DNA of 64,000 nucleotides from QHVT01 sp036399015 (GCA_036399015.1 DASWNW010000091.1:1-64000); one strand, 5' to 3'. Positions 33,063 to 40,909 are shown, counted from the first letter of the stretch. Program-made: numbers and translations. Notes: generated by a model not told the origin, from the sequence alone.

Positions 33063-34403
33063 ATGTTGAAGCGTCTCGCGAGCTGTCTGCTCGCACTCCT
33101 CGTCACCACGACCGTCGTTGCCCAGGAAGCCACCGATCTCGAGCGCCGCCTGCGCGCGCTCGAGCAGAAGATCGCGCAGATGCAGGCCGCGCAGCCTTCC
33201 ACCGAGCTGACCGAGATCCGCCGCCAGATCGAGATCCTCGGCCAGGAGATCGAGTCCCTCAAGACCCGCCAGACCGCCACTCCCGCTCTCGCCGACACCG
33301 AGCAGTTCGGCCTCGGCGCCGCCGCCTCCAAGGTCTACCGCGTCGACCACGGCATCTCCTTCGGCGGCTACGGCGAGATGCTCTACGAGAACTACGCCGG
33401 CCGGCAGGACAACGACGTCCGCACCACGAACAAGGACAAGTTCGACATGCTGCGCGGCATCCTCTACACCGGCTACAAGTACAACGACCGCGTCCTCTTC
33501 AACTCCGAGATCGAGTTCGAGCACGGCTCGACCGGCCTCGGCGGCGAGGCGTCGGTGGAGTTCGCGTACCTCGACTTCATGGTCCGCGAAGACGTGGGCG
33601 TCCGCACCGGCCTCCTGCTCGTGCCGATGGGCCTCGTCAACGAGCAGCACGAGCCGACCACCTACCTGACCGCGCGCCGCTCCAGCGTCGAGAACGCGAT
33701 CATCCCCACCACCTGGCGCGAGATGGGCGCCGGCGTCTTCGGCGACACCGGTCCGTTCAGCTGGCGCGCGTACGTCGTGAACAGCATCCGCGGCGACCGC
33801 TTCACCGCGGGCGGCGTCCGCGGCGGACGGCAGAAGGGGGCGAACGCGCAGATCGAAGACCTCGCCCTCACCGGGCGCCTCGACTGGGAGCCGCTCACCG
33901 GCACGATCCTCGGCGGCTCCTTCTTCACCGGCAACACCGGCCAGGGCTCCGTCGTGAACGGCGAGACCGTGGAAGGGCGCCTGTCGCTGTGGGACCTGCA
34001 CGCGGAGACGAACTTCCGCGGCGCCACCGTACGCGCGCTGTGGGCGCAGGGCACGCTCGACGACGTCGCGCAGCTCAACGCGCTGCAGTCGCTCACCGGC
34101 AACCGCTCCATCGGTGAGGAGCTGGGCGGCTGGTACGTCGAGGCGGGCTACGACCTCTCCACCCTCATGAGCTTCGGCGAGAGCTCGCTCACGCCGTATC
34201 TCCGCTACGAGCAGCTCGACACGCAGAAGAGCGTCCCCACCGGCTTCTCGCGCAACCCGGCGAACGAGCTGAAGATCTTCACCTACGGCGTCCAGTACAG
34301 GCCGATCCCCCAGACGGTCATCAAGGTCGACTACCAGAACGTCGACAACGAGGCGGGCACAGGACTCGACCAGTGGAACATCGGCATCGGCTACATCTTC
34401 TGA
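33063..34403 (+). CDS. Outer-membrane porin-like beta-barrel with N-terminal coiled coil
   Basis: 446 residues from ATG 33063 with AAAGGA upstream. Signal peptide (LASCLLALLVTTTVVAQ), a coiled-coil segment (LERRLRALEQKIAQMQ, EIRRQIEILGQEIESLK), then an amphipathic beta-strand barrel ending in GIGYIF, the C-terminal aromatic of outer-membrane proteins. The layout resembles trimeric porins of the OprP/OprO or S-layer-linked porin type. In this operon it may let iron or a chelate pass, but no substrate residue is identifiable. Confidence 0.82.
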   Translation: MLKRLASCLLALLVTTTVVAQEATDLERRLRALEQKIAQMQAAQPSTELTEIRRQIEILGQEIESLKTRQTATPALADTEQFGLGAAASKVYRVDHGISFGGYGEMLYENYAGRQDNDVRTTNKDKFDMLRGILYTGYKYNDRVLFNSEIEFEHGSTGLGGEASVEFAYLDFMVREDVGVRTGLLLVPMGLVNEQHEPTTYLTARRSSVENAIIPTTWREMGAGVFGDTGPFSWRAYVVNSIRGDRFTAGGVRGGRQKGANAQIEDLALTGRLDWEPLTGTILGGSFFTGNTGQGSVVNGETVEGRLSLWDLHAETNFRGATVRALWAQGTLDDVAQLNALQSLTGNRSIGEELGGWYVEAGYDLSTLMSFGESSLTPYLRYEQLDTQKSVPTGFSRNPANELKIFTYGVQYRPIPQTVIKVDYQNVDNEAGTGLDQWNIGIGYIF

Positions 34404-34416
34404 TCGCCCTTCGCAC

Positions 34417-34546
34417 GTTGCCCCTCTCCCCGCGCAGGGGGAGAGGGTGCCGCGAAGCGGCGGGTGAGGGGGCGTGCGTTGCACGCTGAACGGCCCCTCA
34501 TCCGGCCTTTGGCCACCTTCTCCCCGCGCGCGGGGAGAAGGGCAAC
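34417..34546. repeat. Composite palindromic intergenic repeat (copy 2)
   Basis: About 130 bp, the inverse orientation of 21960-22099: GTTGCCCCTCTCCCCGCGC at one end, GGGGAGAAGGGCAAC at the other, and the shared GCCCCTCATCCGGCC core. It begins 14 bp after the porin stop and ends 10 bp before the FMN-binding gene, so it is an inserted element inside the operon that may tune downstream expression. Confidence 0.8.
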
Positions 34547-34556
34547 AGCGTGGACG

Positions 34557-35072
34557 ATGCTGATCGCGATCGCGATCTTCGCGTCCGCGGCGCAGGCGCG
34601 CGTCTTCATGACGCAGCAGCAGGCGCTCGCGGGCGCGTTTCCGGCGGGGACGAAGATCACCCGCCAGGCGCTCTTCCTCTCGCCCGAGCAGGCAGCCACG
34701 GCGCAGAGGGAGAGCGGCATCGACTTCAAGGACCGCATGATCGTCCGCTACGCCGGCAGCAACCCTGCCGGCGCAGTCATCGGCCACGCCTACTTCGATA
34801 CGCACATGGTGCGCACGCTGCCGGAGACGGTGATGGTGGTCGTCGATGCCGCGAACCGCGTCGACAAGATCGAGATCCTCTCCTTCGACGAGCCGCCCGA
34901 CTACCTGCCGAAGCAGCGCTGGATGGAGCAGTTCGACGGCCGCAAGCTCGACGACGACCTCTCCCTCAAGAGAAAGATCCGCCCCATCTCCGGCGCGAGC
35001 CTCACCGCCCGCGCCATCGTGAACGCCTCGCGGAAAGTCCTCGCGCTGCACCGGGTGCTCGGAGGGAAATGA
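34557..35072 (+). CDS. Exported FMN-binding domain protein (predicted ApbE target)
   Basis: 171 residues from ATG 34557; a short hydrophobic signal (LIAIAIFASAAQA) precedes the mature part. The family flavinylation motif S-G-A-S/T-x-T is present as SGASLT (residues 145-150), making T150 the probable FMN-carrying residue, as in NqrC/RnfG-type domains. Together with apbE upstream and a haem-type membrane protein directly downstream (4-bp overlap), it should be an extracytoplasmic one-flavin electron carrier. Confidence 0.83.
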   Translation: MLIAIAIFASAAQARVFMTQQQALAGAFPAGTKITRQALFLSPEQAATAQRESGIDFKDRMIVRYAGSNPAGAVIGHAYFDTHMVRTLPETVMVVVDAANRVDKIEILSFDEPPDYLPKQRWMEQFDGRKLDDDLSLKRKIRPISGASLTARAIVNASRKVLALHRVLGGK

Positions 35073-35518
35073 GCCGAATCCAGCTCGTCTGGCTGCATCT
35101 GTCGGTCGCGCTGACGACGATCACGGGAGTCGTGTTCGCGGCGATGAAGTACTTCATGACCGGCGACGATGAGTTCGCGGTCGTGAACCACCCGATGCAG
35201 CCGTACATGCTCGCGGCGCACGTCGTCGTCGCGCCGGTGGTCCTCTTTCTCCTCGGCTGGACGTTCAGCAACCACATGCTGCCGAAGTACCGCTTCGGTG
35301 ACGGCTCGAACAAGAAGACCGGCGTGGCGCAGATGGCGCTCATCGTCCCGATGGCGCTCTCCGCCTACCTGCTGCAGGTCTCCACGAACGAGACCATGCG
35401 CGAGGTCATGGCGGCCGCGCACTGGATCACGTCAGGCGTGTTCGTGGTCGCGTACGTCGTCCACCTGCTGCTCAAGCCAGCGACGGCAGACGATCGATCA
35501 GACGCTGCAGACGCCTGA
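35069..35518 (+). CDS. Small multi-histidine membrane protein (DUF4405/cytochrome b-like)
   Basis: 149 residues with four hydrophobic helices. Histidines in VWLHLSVAL, VVNHPMQPYML, AAHVVVAP, AAAHWITSG and VVHLLLK are placed as haem b ligands in and near the helices. Such proteins pass electrons from the quinone pool to flavinylated exported domains. The stop lies 47 bp inside the convergent gltX. The family assignment is by pattern; haem binding is inferred. Confidence 0.72.
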   Translation: MSRIQLVWLHLSVALTTITGVVFAAMKYFMTGDDEFAVVNHPMQPYMLAAHVVVAPVVLFLLGWTFSNHMLPKYRFGDGSNKKTGVAQMALIVPMALSAYLLQVSTNETMREVMAAAHWITSGVFVVAYVVHLLLKPATADDRSDAADA

Positions 35519-36893
35519 GCGAGCGCTCCTTCCCGAGGACCACCGCCACGTCGAAGACGGGAGGCGACGAGCCGCGACCCGTCAGCGCGAGCCGCAGCGG
35601 GTGAATCAGCTTCCCCGCCGAGAGGCCGCGCGACTCCGCGAGCGCGCGCAGCGCCTGCTCGCTCGTCGTCACGTCGAACGGCTCGGTCTTCGCGAGCGTC
35701 TCGTGCAGCTCCGTGAGGCGCGCCGCCAGGTCGTCTCCCTTGATGTGCTTCTTCACCGCGTCGGCCTCGTACTCGAGGCTCTCGTCGGCGGCGAGGAACG
35801 GGACGAGCAGCTCCGCGAGCTCCTTCAGCGTGCGCGCGCGCGTCTTGTTCAACTCGATCGCGCCTCGAATCGCGTCCAAAGGTGGAGCGGCGGCCGCTTC
35901 GGCCGCCGGAATGAACGCCAGGAGGTGCGGGTAGATCTCCTCCGCCGTCATCCGCATCAGGTACTGCCCGTTCATCCAGAGCAGCTTCTCCGCGTCGAAC
36001 ACCGCGGGCGCCTTGTTGACGTCGGAGAGATCGAACACCTGCGCCGCTTCGCCGGCCGAGATCAGCTCGCGGTCGCCGCCTGGATTCCAGCCGAGGAGCG
36101 TCAGGAAGTTGAAGAGGGCGGCGGGGACGATGCCGAGGTCGCGATACTCCTCGGCGGACGTCGCGCCGGAGCGTTTCGAGAGGCGCTTGCGGTCGCTGCC
36201 GAGGATCAGCGGCAGGTGCGCGAACACGGGGATCGGCGCGCCGAACGCGCGGAAGAGCACGATGTGTTTCGGCGTGTTCGACAGGTGATCGTCGCCGCGC
36301 GCGACGTGCGTGATCTCCATGTCGATGTCGTCGACGACGACCGAGAGGTGATAGGTGGGGTTGCCGTCGGAGCGGATCAGCACGAAGTCGTCGATCAGCT
36401 CTCCTTCGAACTGCACGTCGCCGCGGATCAGGTCGTGAAACTCGATGGGACCCGCCATCACCTTGCAGCGGATCACGTGCGGCGCGTCATCCGGCTGCGG
36501 CTCGCCCGCCTCGGCGCGACGGCGGCAGCGGCCGGAGTAGCGGTAGGCGTCGCCCCCCTGCTCGGCCGCGGCGCGGTCGGCTTCCAGCTCCTCGACGGTG
36601 CAGTAGCAGCGGTAGGCCTTGCCGCTCTCCACCAGCTCCTCGGCGCGGTCGCGGTAGCGGTCCAGCCGGTCGCTCTGGTAGACGGGACCCTCGTCCCAGT
36701 CGATCCCCAGCCACTGCAGCGAGCTGACGATCTGCTCCGCGTGGTGCTGCTTCGAGCGCTCGACGTCGGTGTCCTCGATGCGCAGCAGCATCGTCCCGCC
36801 GTGACGGCGCGCGTGGAGCAGGTTGAAGATCGCCGTGCGCGCGCCGCCCACGTGCAGGAACCCTGTGGGAGACGGGGCAAACCTGAGTTTCAT
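35472..36893 (-). CDS. gltX: Glutamyl-tRNA synthetase
   Basis: 473 residues, class I synthetase. The HIGH-type motif is LRFAPSPTGFLHVGGARTA, the KMSKS-type motif is DRKRLSKRSGA; the zinc-region CYCTVEELEADRAAAE...YSGRCR and HVARGDDHLSNTPKHI are normal. It charges tRNA-Glu (or possibly also tRNA-Gln). A palindromic element encodes residues about 329-338 (AAEAAAAPP). Divergent from the pseudopilin operon (32-bp spacer), convergent and overlapping with the cytochrome-like gene. Confidence 0.96.
   Translation of the reverse strand: MKLRFAPSPTGFLHVGGARTAIFNLLHARRHGGTMLLRIEDTDVERSKQHHAEQIVSSLQWLGIDWDEGPVYQSDRLDRYRDRAEELVESGKAYRCYCTVEELEADRAAAEQGGDAYRYSGRCRRRAEAGEPQPDDAPHVIRCKVMAGPIEFHDLIRGDVQFEGELIDDFVLIRSDGNPTYHLSVVVDDIDMEITHVARGDDHLSNTPKHIVLFRAFGAPIPVFAHLPLILGSDRKRLSKRSGATSAEEYRDLGIVPAALFNFLTLLGWNPGGDRELISAGEAAQVFDLSDVNKAPAVFDAEKLLWMNGQYLMRMTAEEIYPHLLAFIPAAEAAAAPPLDAIRGAIELNKTRARTLKELAELLVPFLAADESLEYEADAVKKHIKGDDLAARLTELHETLAKTEPFDVTTSEQALRALAESRGLSAGKLIHPLRLALTGRGSSPPVFDVAVVLGKERSLRRLQRLIDRLPSLA
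35883..35908. repeat. In-frame palindromic element inside gltX
   Basis: TGGAG, CGGCGGCC, loop GCTTC, GGCCGCCG: identical in 25 of 26 positions to 20328-20353. On the gltX strand it encodes an alanine-rich insert in the C-terminal anticodon-binding half. An inserted palindrome kept in frame inside an essential gene resembles the Rickettsia palindromic elements in principle. Confidence 0.65.
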
Positions 36894-36925
36894 CGGGGGC
36901 GGAGAATACCAAACGCCCCACTACA

Positions 36926-37324
36926 ATGGCGCGGATGCGCGACCAACGCGGCTTCTCGCTTCCGGAGGTCATGGCCGCGCTGCTCATCCTCACCGTCGTC
37001 ATCACCGTCTCCTTCACGGCGTTCCTCGAGCGCAACCGCCGCCTCCAGCAGGCCAGCGAGATCATGCTCGCCTGGCAGGCGCTGGCCAACGAGGCGGAGC
37101 ACCAGCGGCGGGTGAAGTTCGACGATCTCTCCGACCTCGACGAATTCCTGAGTGAGACGGAGATCCTCGAGCCGCTGACGCCCTATCACACGGCAGTGGT
37201 CGTGGAGGTCGTGGAGCTGGGCGTCGCGCACGTGACGCTCACCGTGAGCTGGGGCGATCGCAAGCGGGTCGAGAGCCTCACGCTCGTGCGCGTCAGCATG
37301 GGAGGGGACGCACGCCTGTGGTGA
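36926..37324 (+). CDS. Type IV pilin-like minor pseudopilin (PilV/GspI type)
   Basis: 132 residues. Class III signal: a short basic leader then G-FSLPEVMAALLILTVVITVSF, with cleavage after Gly and Glu at position +5. The rest is a small globular domain. Start ATG 36926 (leader of 9) or ATG 36935 (leader of 6). It is the first of three overlapping pseudopilin genes that probably form the tip complex of a type IV pilus or type II secretion pseudopilus. Confidence 0.82.
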   Translation: MARMRDQRGFSLPEVMAALLILTVVITVSFTAFLERNRRLQQASEIMLAWQALANEAEHQRRVKFDDLSDLDEFLSETEILEPLTPYHTAVVVEVVELGVAHVTLTVSWGDRKRVESLTLVRVSMGGDARLW

Positions 37325-37932
37325 CGCGCCGCCGCCAATGCGGCTACTCGCTCGTCGAGGTCACGGTGATGCTCGCCGTCTTCGGCGCCGTCCTGGCGAT
37401 CTTCTTCATCCTCACCGCCGAGATGCGGCAGTGGGAGAAGCGGCTGCCGGTGAACTACATGCGCCATCCGCAGGTGAACGCCGTGCTGGCGCGGCTGCGG
37501 AAAGATGTGCTGGACGCGCATCCCGGGGCCGGTCCCTACCTCGAGTCCGCTCCCAATGGGCAGTTCGAGAGCGGCCCGAAAATCCTCGTCATCGCCACGG
37601 TGATGGAGATGGGAACGCTCCAGACCGTGGCCTGGGACTTTTCGAAGCCTGGCGTCGTGGAACGCCACGCGTACAACACCGGGCTGAAGACGAGCGTCTG
37701 GAAGGCGCGCGGGATCCCGCTCGATTTCTCGAAGGAAGTCGGCATCTCGGCGGTGGAGTTCGAAGACCGCCCCTTCGGCGTGCGCATCCGGGCGGTGGAC
37801 GAGGAGGGCCAGGTGTCGATCGATCTGATCCTGCAGCCGCGGTCGCACATCCCGCCGGATCCCGAAGAGGTAACGGCTCCCGATGACGAGGAGGAAGAGG
37901 AGGAGGCCCCGCCTGAAACGACGACCATGTGA
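37321..37932 (+). CDS. Minor pseudopilin (PilW/GspJ type)
   Basis: 203 residues from the GTG overlapping the preceding stop (GTGA); another GTG lies 3 bp upstream. Prepilin leader then G-YSLVEVTVMLAVFGAVLAIFFI with Glu at +5, a beta-rich globular domain, and a very acidic tail (DDEEEEEEAPPETTTM). The larger size fits the J/W class. It overlaps the third gene by 50 bp. Confidence 0.8.
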   Translation: MTRRRQCGYSLVEVTVMLAVFGAVLAIFFILTAEMRQWEKRLPVNYMRHPQVNAVLARLRKDVLDAHPGAGPYLESAPNGQFESGPKILVIATVMEMGTLQTVAWDFSKPGVVERHAYNTGLKTSVWKARGIPLDFSKEVGISAVEFEDRPFGVRIRAVDEEGQVSIDLILQPRSHIPPDPEEVTAPDDEEEEEEAPPETTTM

Positions 37933-38311
37933 GCGCGGGTTCGCCCTCGCCATCGCCCTCATCCTGGCCGTGCTCTATTTCGGCCTGATCGAGCTGCTGC
38001 TGCTCGACGCGTCGCGCGAGCTTCGGGCAGCGCGGCAGTTCCGCGCGCGCATCGTCGCGCAGACGCTCGCGGAGAACGGCGCGGAGGGGGCGGCGTGGAA
38101 CCTTCTCAACACGGCCAACCCGCCGGTGCCGTTCGAGGAGGAGTTCGAGGAGGGAACGATGTCGGGGCGCATGACGCGGCTTCCCGACGAGTTCACGCTG
38201 ACCGGCTATGGTGAGAGCGCCGGCCTCGAGAAAACGACCGCGAAGGTCCTGCTGAAGGGGTACGTCGAGGACGGTGAGATTTACGTGGACGTATCGGTCC
38301 ACTCGCAGTGA
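37883..38311 (+). CDS. Minor pseudopilin (PilX/GspK type)
   Basis: 142 residues. A long, very basic leader (TRRKRRRPRLKRRPCERG) precedes FALAIALILAVLYFGLIELLLL; the usual Glu at +5 is absent, as in GspK/PilX tip proteins. It is shorter than GspK and so lacks most of the large helical domain. It ends the operon; a GC-rich hairpin follows at once. Confidence 0.72.
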   Translation: MTRRKRRRPRLKRRPCERGFALAIALILAVLYFGLIELLLLDASRELRAARQFRARIVAQTLAENGAEGAAWNLLNTANPPVPFEEEFEEGTMSGRMTRLPDEFTLTGYGESAGLEKTTAKVLLKGYVEDGEIYVDVSVHSQ

Positions 38312-38315
38312 AACC

Positions 38316-38335
38316 GGCGGGCCGGGCGGCCCGCC
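38316..38335 (+). terminator. Hairpin after the pseudopilin operon
   Basis: Perfect 8-bp stem GGCGGGCC (38316-38323) with GGCCCGCC (38328-38335), loop GGGC, 5 bp after the stop. No run of T follows, so it is a weak intrinsic terminator or a Rho-independent stabiliser. It lies between convergent genes and may serve both. Confidence 0.5.
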
Positions 38336-38347
38336 GTTCACGATTGC

Positions 38348-38626
38348 TTAGACTTTGCCGCGGGACATCGACCGTTTGCGCATCAGGCCGGCGCCGATGA
38401 CGAGGGCCGCGAGGCCGCCGAGGACGAGGCCGCTGTTCTTCTGGGCCAGGGTCCGGACGTTGCCGAGCGAGCCGTTGCCGAGCGCACCGATCTTGCTCTG
38501 GTCGATTCCGAGCTTGTTGAGGATTCCGCCGAGGCCGGACGTGCTCACCGGGGCGCCGGTTTGCGGCGTCGCCGTCTGCGGAACGTACGGGTGAAACTGA
38601 CTGGTAGGATTCGTGTTGTCAACCAT
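38348..38626 (-). CDS. Small membrane-anchored hypothetical protein
   Basis: 92 residues from ATG 38626, set by AAGGAG six bases upstream. A hydrophilic Pro/Thr/Gly-rich N-terminal half (PQTATPQTGAPVSTSGLGGI) is followed by LGNVRTLAQKNSGLVLGGLAALVIGAGLM, one C-terminal membrane helix, and a basic end RKRSMSRGKV. No family recognised. Confidence 0.65.
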   Translation of the reverse strand: MVDNTNPTSQFHPYVPQTATPQTGAPVSTSGLGGILNKLGIDQSKIGALGNGSLGNVRTLAQKNSGLVLGGLAALVIGAGLMRKRSMSRGKV

Positions 38627-38715
38627 CGAGTCTCCTTCTCTTACAGCACTCGTTAGTACTGCTAGAGAAGTGCCAAATACGTGATTTTTCAGAGAGTTAA
38701 ACCTGAGGAGCAGCA

Positions 38716-38913
38716 ATGGCTGGAAACCCCCGCGAACATGTGAAGGATCAGGGCTTCTGGGACGGCGGCGCACCCGGACAGGGCACCAACGAAGAGAGCG
38801 CCGGCCGCCCGAACGGCTCCCCCGCCACCAGCAACCCCCGCCGCGTCGGCATCCGCACCGACATCGAGTTCCCGCCGGAGGACCCCGTGAAGCCGCAGGA
38901 CCGGCGCACGTGA
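38716..38913 (+). CDS. Small hydrophilic hypothetical protein
   Basis: 65 residues with a good ribosome site (GAGGAG) before ATG 38716. Composition is rich in G, N, P, E, R (GNPREHVKDQGFWDGGAPGQ), with no hydrophobic segment, so probably disordered. Divergent from the small membrane protein with 89 bp between starts. Function not recognised. Confidence 0.55.
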   Translation: MAGNPREHVKDQGFWDGGAPGQGTNEESAGRPNGSPATSNPRRVGIRTDIEFPPEDPVKPQDRRT

Positions 38914-38932
38914 ACGGCGTAGAGTAGCTCTC

Positions 38933-39133
38933 ATGCGGACGCTGACCCGGTGGGTCGACCTGCCCGAGGACACAGTCGAGCGGATCAAGCTCGCGGCACG
39001 TCGCCGTGGCGTCCCGGTCGAAGAGCTCGTGCGCACGAGCGTCGAGGAAAAGCTCGCCCGGGATGCCGACTTCGAGGCCGCCGCCGGGCACGTGCTCTCC
39101 AAGAACGCGGAGCTGTACGAGCGGCTCTCGTAG
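38933..39133 (+). CDS. Orphan ribbon-helix-helix/VapB-like antitoxin
   Basis: 66 residues. MRTLTRWVDLPEDTVERIKLAARRRGVPVEELVRTSVEEKL looks like an RHH antitoxin head, followed by a helical tail ending SKNAELYERLS typical of toxin-binding tails. No PIN or other toxin gene follows: the next 250 bp hold no plausible frame. It may act in trans or be what is left of a toxin-antitoxin pair. Confidence 0.6.
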   Translation: MRTLTRWVDLPEDTVERIKLAARRRGVPVEELVRTSVEEKLARDADFEAAAGHVLSKNAELYERLS

Positions 39134-39385
39134 CGCGGTACCTCGTCTGTGGGCGGGAGCCACGGCTTGCGGGACCGCGGAGCGCTCGAGACCGGCAGCA
39201 GCTCGGCTGCCCGCCGAAGCGGCCGCACCAGTGATAGTTTGGGCGGAACGAAGTCGCACGCCTAAAGCGCACGCGTCGGAACCACGGAAAGCCTTGATCG
39301 CTGTACATCCAAAGCCGAATTGATCAAAGGCAGACGTAACCATCTTGCCGTGAGTGGATCAGCCGTCGTACACCACCTCGACCAG

Positions 39386-39532
39386 TCACGCACGCGAGAA
39401 GTCCACCTCGAGATACGGTTTAATGATGGTCGCGTAGGGTCGGAAGTTCACTTGCAGGTCACTCGGTAGCTCGTCATTGATCGCGGAGTAAACCCACCGA
39501 AACTCGTCCTCCGCCACGAACGCAGGAGTCAT
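39386..39532 (-). pseudogene. Probable C-terminal remnant of a DUF2971-like protein
   Basis: A 48-codon frame reads like the end of a real protein: FVAEDEFRWVYSAI and VNFRPYATIIKPYLEVDF. The first resembles the F-x-E-E-x-E-W-R-L block and the second the F-R-x-x-x-x-x-x-P-Y-L-E block at the end of DUF2971 proteins. No larger upstream part exists, so it looks like a truncated remnant in the decaying patch. Family call is tentative. Confidence 0.35.
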
Positions 39533-39641
39533 CGGCGGCTACCGCCGCGCCGCTCTGGCTTCGGCTCGCCTGGCGTCGGCTTAGCGTGAGATCCGCTAGG
39601 CGACGAAAACAATCTTTCACAGTGGCTCGCTCCCTTTTGTA

Positions 39642-39670
39642 TTGACAAAACCTGCTCCGCGACCTACGTT
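39642..39670 (+). promoter_or_regulatory. Sigma-70-like promoter
   Basis: TTGACA (39642-39647), a 17-bp spacer, then TACGTT (39665-39670). A strong AGGAGG site follows at 39677-39682, 7 bases before ATG 39690. That ATG opens only a 49-codon frame (to 39839) that may be a leader peptide; the main frame starts at 39736 behind its own GGAG. Confidence 0.6.
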
Positions 39671-39735
39671 CAAGACAGGAGGTATCACCATGATCTCGTT
39701 CACGCGGCTGTTACGACTTAGAGGAGACCCCACTC

Positions 39736-40043
39736 ATGACCCTCGAACCGAACGCGATAAAGGTCACCATGTTGTTCCCGTTGTTTGCCAACGACGGACA
39801 AGCATTTCCGCCCGAGGTGTGGGACTGGTGGCTCGATGAAATAGTTGCCCTCGGGTCATATCACGAGTTTGAAACGCGTGGGCTTTGGAAGGGTCAGTTC
39901 GAACGCCATCGCTGCGTGAAACTGGTGATCACTGACGAGAAAGAACTCCTAAAGTGGAGGCATTCCTGCGGGAGGCGCGTGAGAGGTTCGGGCAGGAAGT
40001 TATGTACTTCGAGGCGCAACGCGTGTACTTCAAGCTCGTATGA
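39736..40043 (+). pseudogene. Hypothetical protein broken by one frameshift
   Basis: From ATG 39736 the frame reads MTLEPNAIKVTMLFPLFAND ... WWLDEIVALGSYHEFETRGLWKG ... KLVITDEKELLK to about 39954; a coherent continuation (EAFLREARERFGQEVMYFEA, QRVYFKLV, stop 40041-40043) lies in the -1 frame. One missing base near 39951-39957 (AAAGTGG) explains it; the repaired protein would have 102 residues. Lower GC than the surroundings. Family unknown. A sequencing error is the alternative. Confidence 0.55.
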
Positions 40044-40078
40044 CACGTGCGCTCCGTCCGGTGGGACATGCACATTGA

Positions 40079-40556
40079 ATGAAAACTTATCTTGCAATCT
40101 CTGGCGATGAGATTGATTTGTCGAATCTAGACGAAGAACGTCAGCAGTTCTTCGCAACAGCGCGCGCGAAGCTACGTAACAACGTAAGTTGGTTTGACTT
40201 TGAGTCCTTTGCGTTCGGTGCGAACTCTCCAATTTATCGCGGTGTAACCAGCCGACGTGACGTTCTTCGGGATCCGCTGTATCTTGCGCTCAAGGACATT
40301 TGGCTGCGGCTCGGCGTTAAGCAGGGACTGGTCCGAGACTCGCGATTGGCAACGGAGAAAGCTGGGCTTGGAAAGACCACCAAAAAAGGTCGGTCGTCCG
40401 ATTCGAACAGTAAGGCGCGTCGCCGTCACTTGGCGACTGCCGGTCAATCTTCTCGTACTGCTCGACGACGTCGCTGACGCCGAGCACACCACAACCACAG
40501 CGTGGGTGGAGGCGGCCCTCGAAGCGGCAGTGCGGATGCGTCATCGCGCGAAATGA
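40079..40556 (+). pseudogene. RHH-tailed hypothetical protein broken by one frameshift
   Basis: ATG 40079 opens MKTYLAISGDEIDLSNLDEE ... NNVSWFDFESFAFGANSPIY ... LALKDIWLRLGVKQG; after a run of six A (40382-40387) the sense continues one frame over as KKVGRPIRTVRRVAVTWRLP, LLVLLDDVADAEHTTTTAWV, EAALEAAVRMRHRAK. Removing one A joins both into 158 residues with a C-terminal ribbon-helix-helix-like domain. It lies 35 bp after the preceding broken gene and is AT-richer than the genome. Possibly a former toxin-antitoxin-like pair. Confidence 0.55.
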
Positions 40557-40909
40557 CGACTCGGCGAAGCGCGGCCTAACTTCACGCCGGAGGGCGCGGC
40601 CCGGCTTCGGCGCGGCACTGAGCTGCCTACCCTACCGCCGGGGTGACGGCATCACGGCAGTCGCAGATCGCGACTAGTTCTGCGGACGTCACTCGCGGCA
40701 CCGCCGCCGCTCTGGCTTTCAGCACGTGGACGGCTGTCGGCGTCGGACTTCGGTTCGGCAGCGACGCACAAAGAAGTAGTCGGTGTGGGCGAGCCCACGA
40801 TGATTGCCGTCCAACTTCACGCTGAACCGCTGGTGGGACCGACCAGCACCACAATTCCGAGACCCCACGTCTGCACGGTTCACGATGATCAGTGATCACC
40901 GGGTTCCCG
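40557..40909. other. 353-bp stretch without a supported gene
   Basis: It lies between two convergent broken genes. It contains two similar motifs (GCCTAACTTCACGCC near 40574 and GTCCAACTTCACGCT near 40808) and short frames on both strands with no ribosome site or recognisable protein. Probably non-coding or eroded DNA. Confidence 0.4.

Noticed and set aside
40382..40387. Programmed frameshift at the A6 run
   Set aside because: The phase is wrong for the classic -1 site (zero frame reads AAA AAA GGT and the needed shift is +1), there is no stimulatory structure or upstream ribosome site, and two neighbouring genes are broken as well, so mutation or error is simpler.
40574..40814. Integron attC-like sites (GCCTAAC and GTCCAAC followed by TTCACGC, each after an open frame)
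   Set aside because: No matching GTTRRRY end lies within 150 bp, the intervening sequence does not fold as an attC hairpin, and there is no integrase.
40627..40899. A 90-codon minus-strand frame and a 60-codon plus-strand frame in the gap
   Set aside because: They overlap each other, lack ribosome sites and look like random translation.
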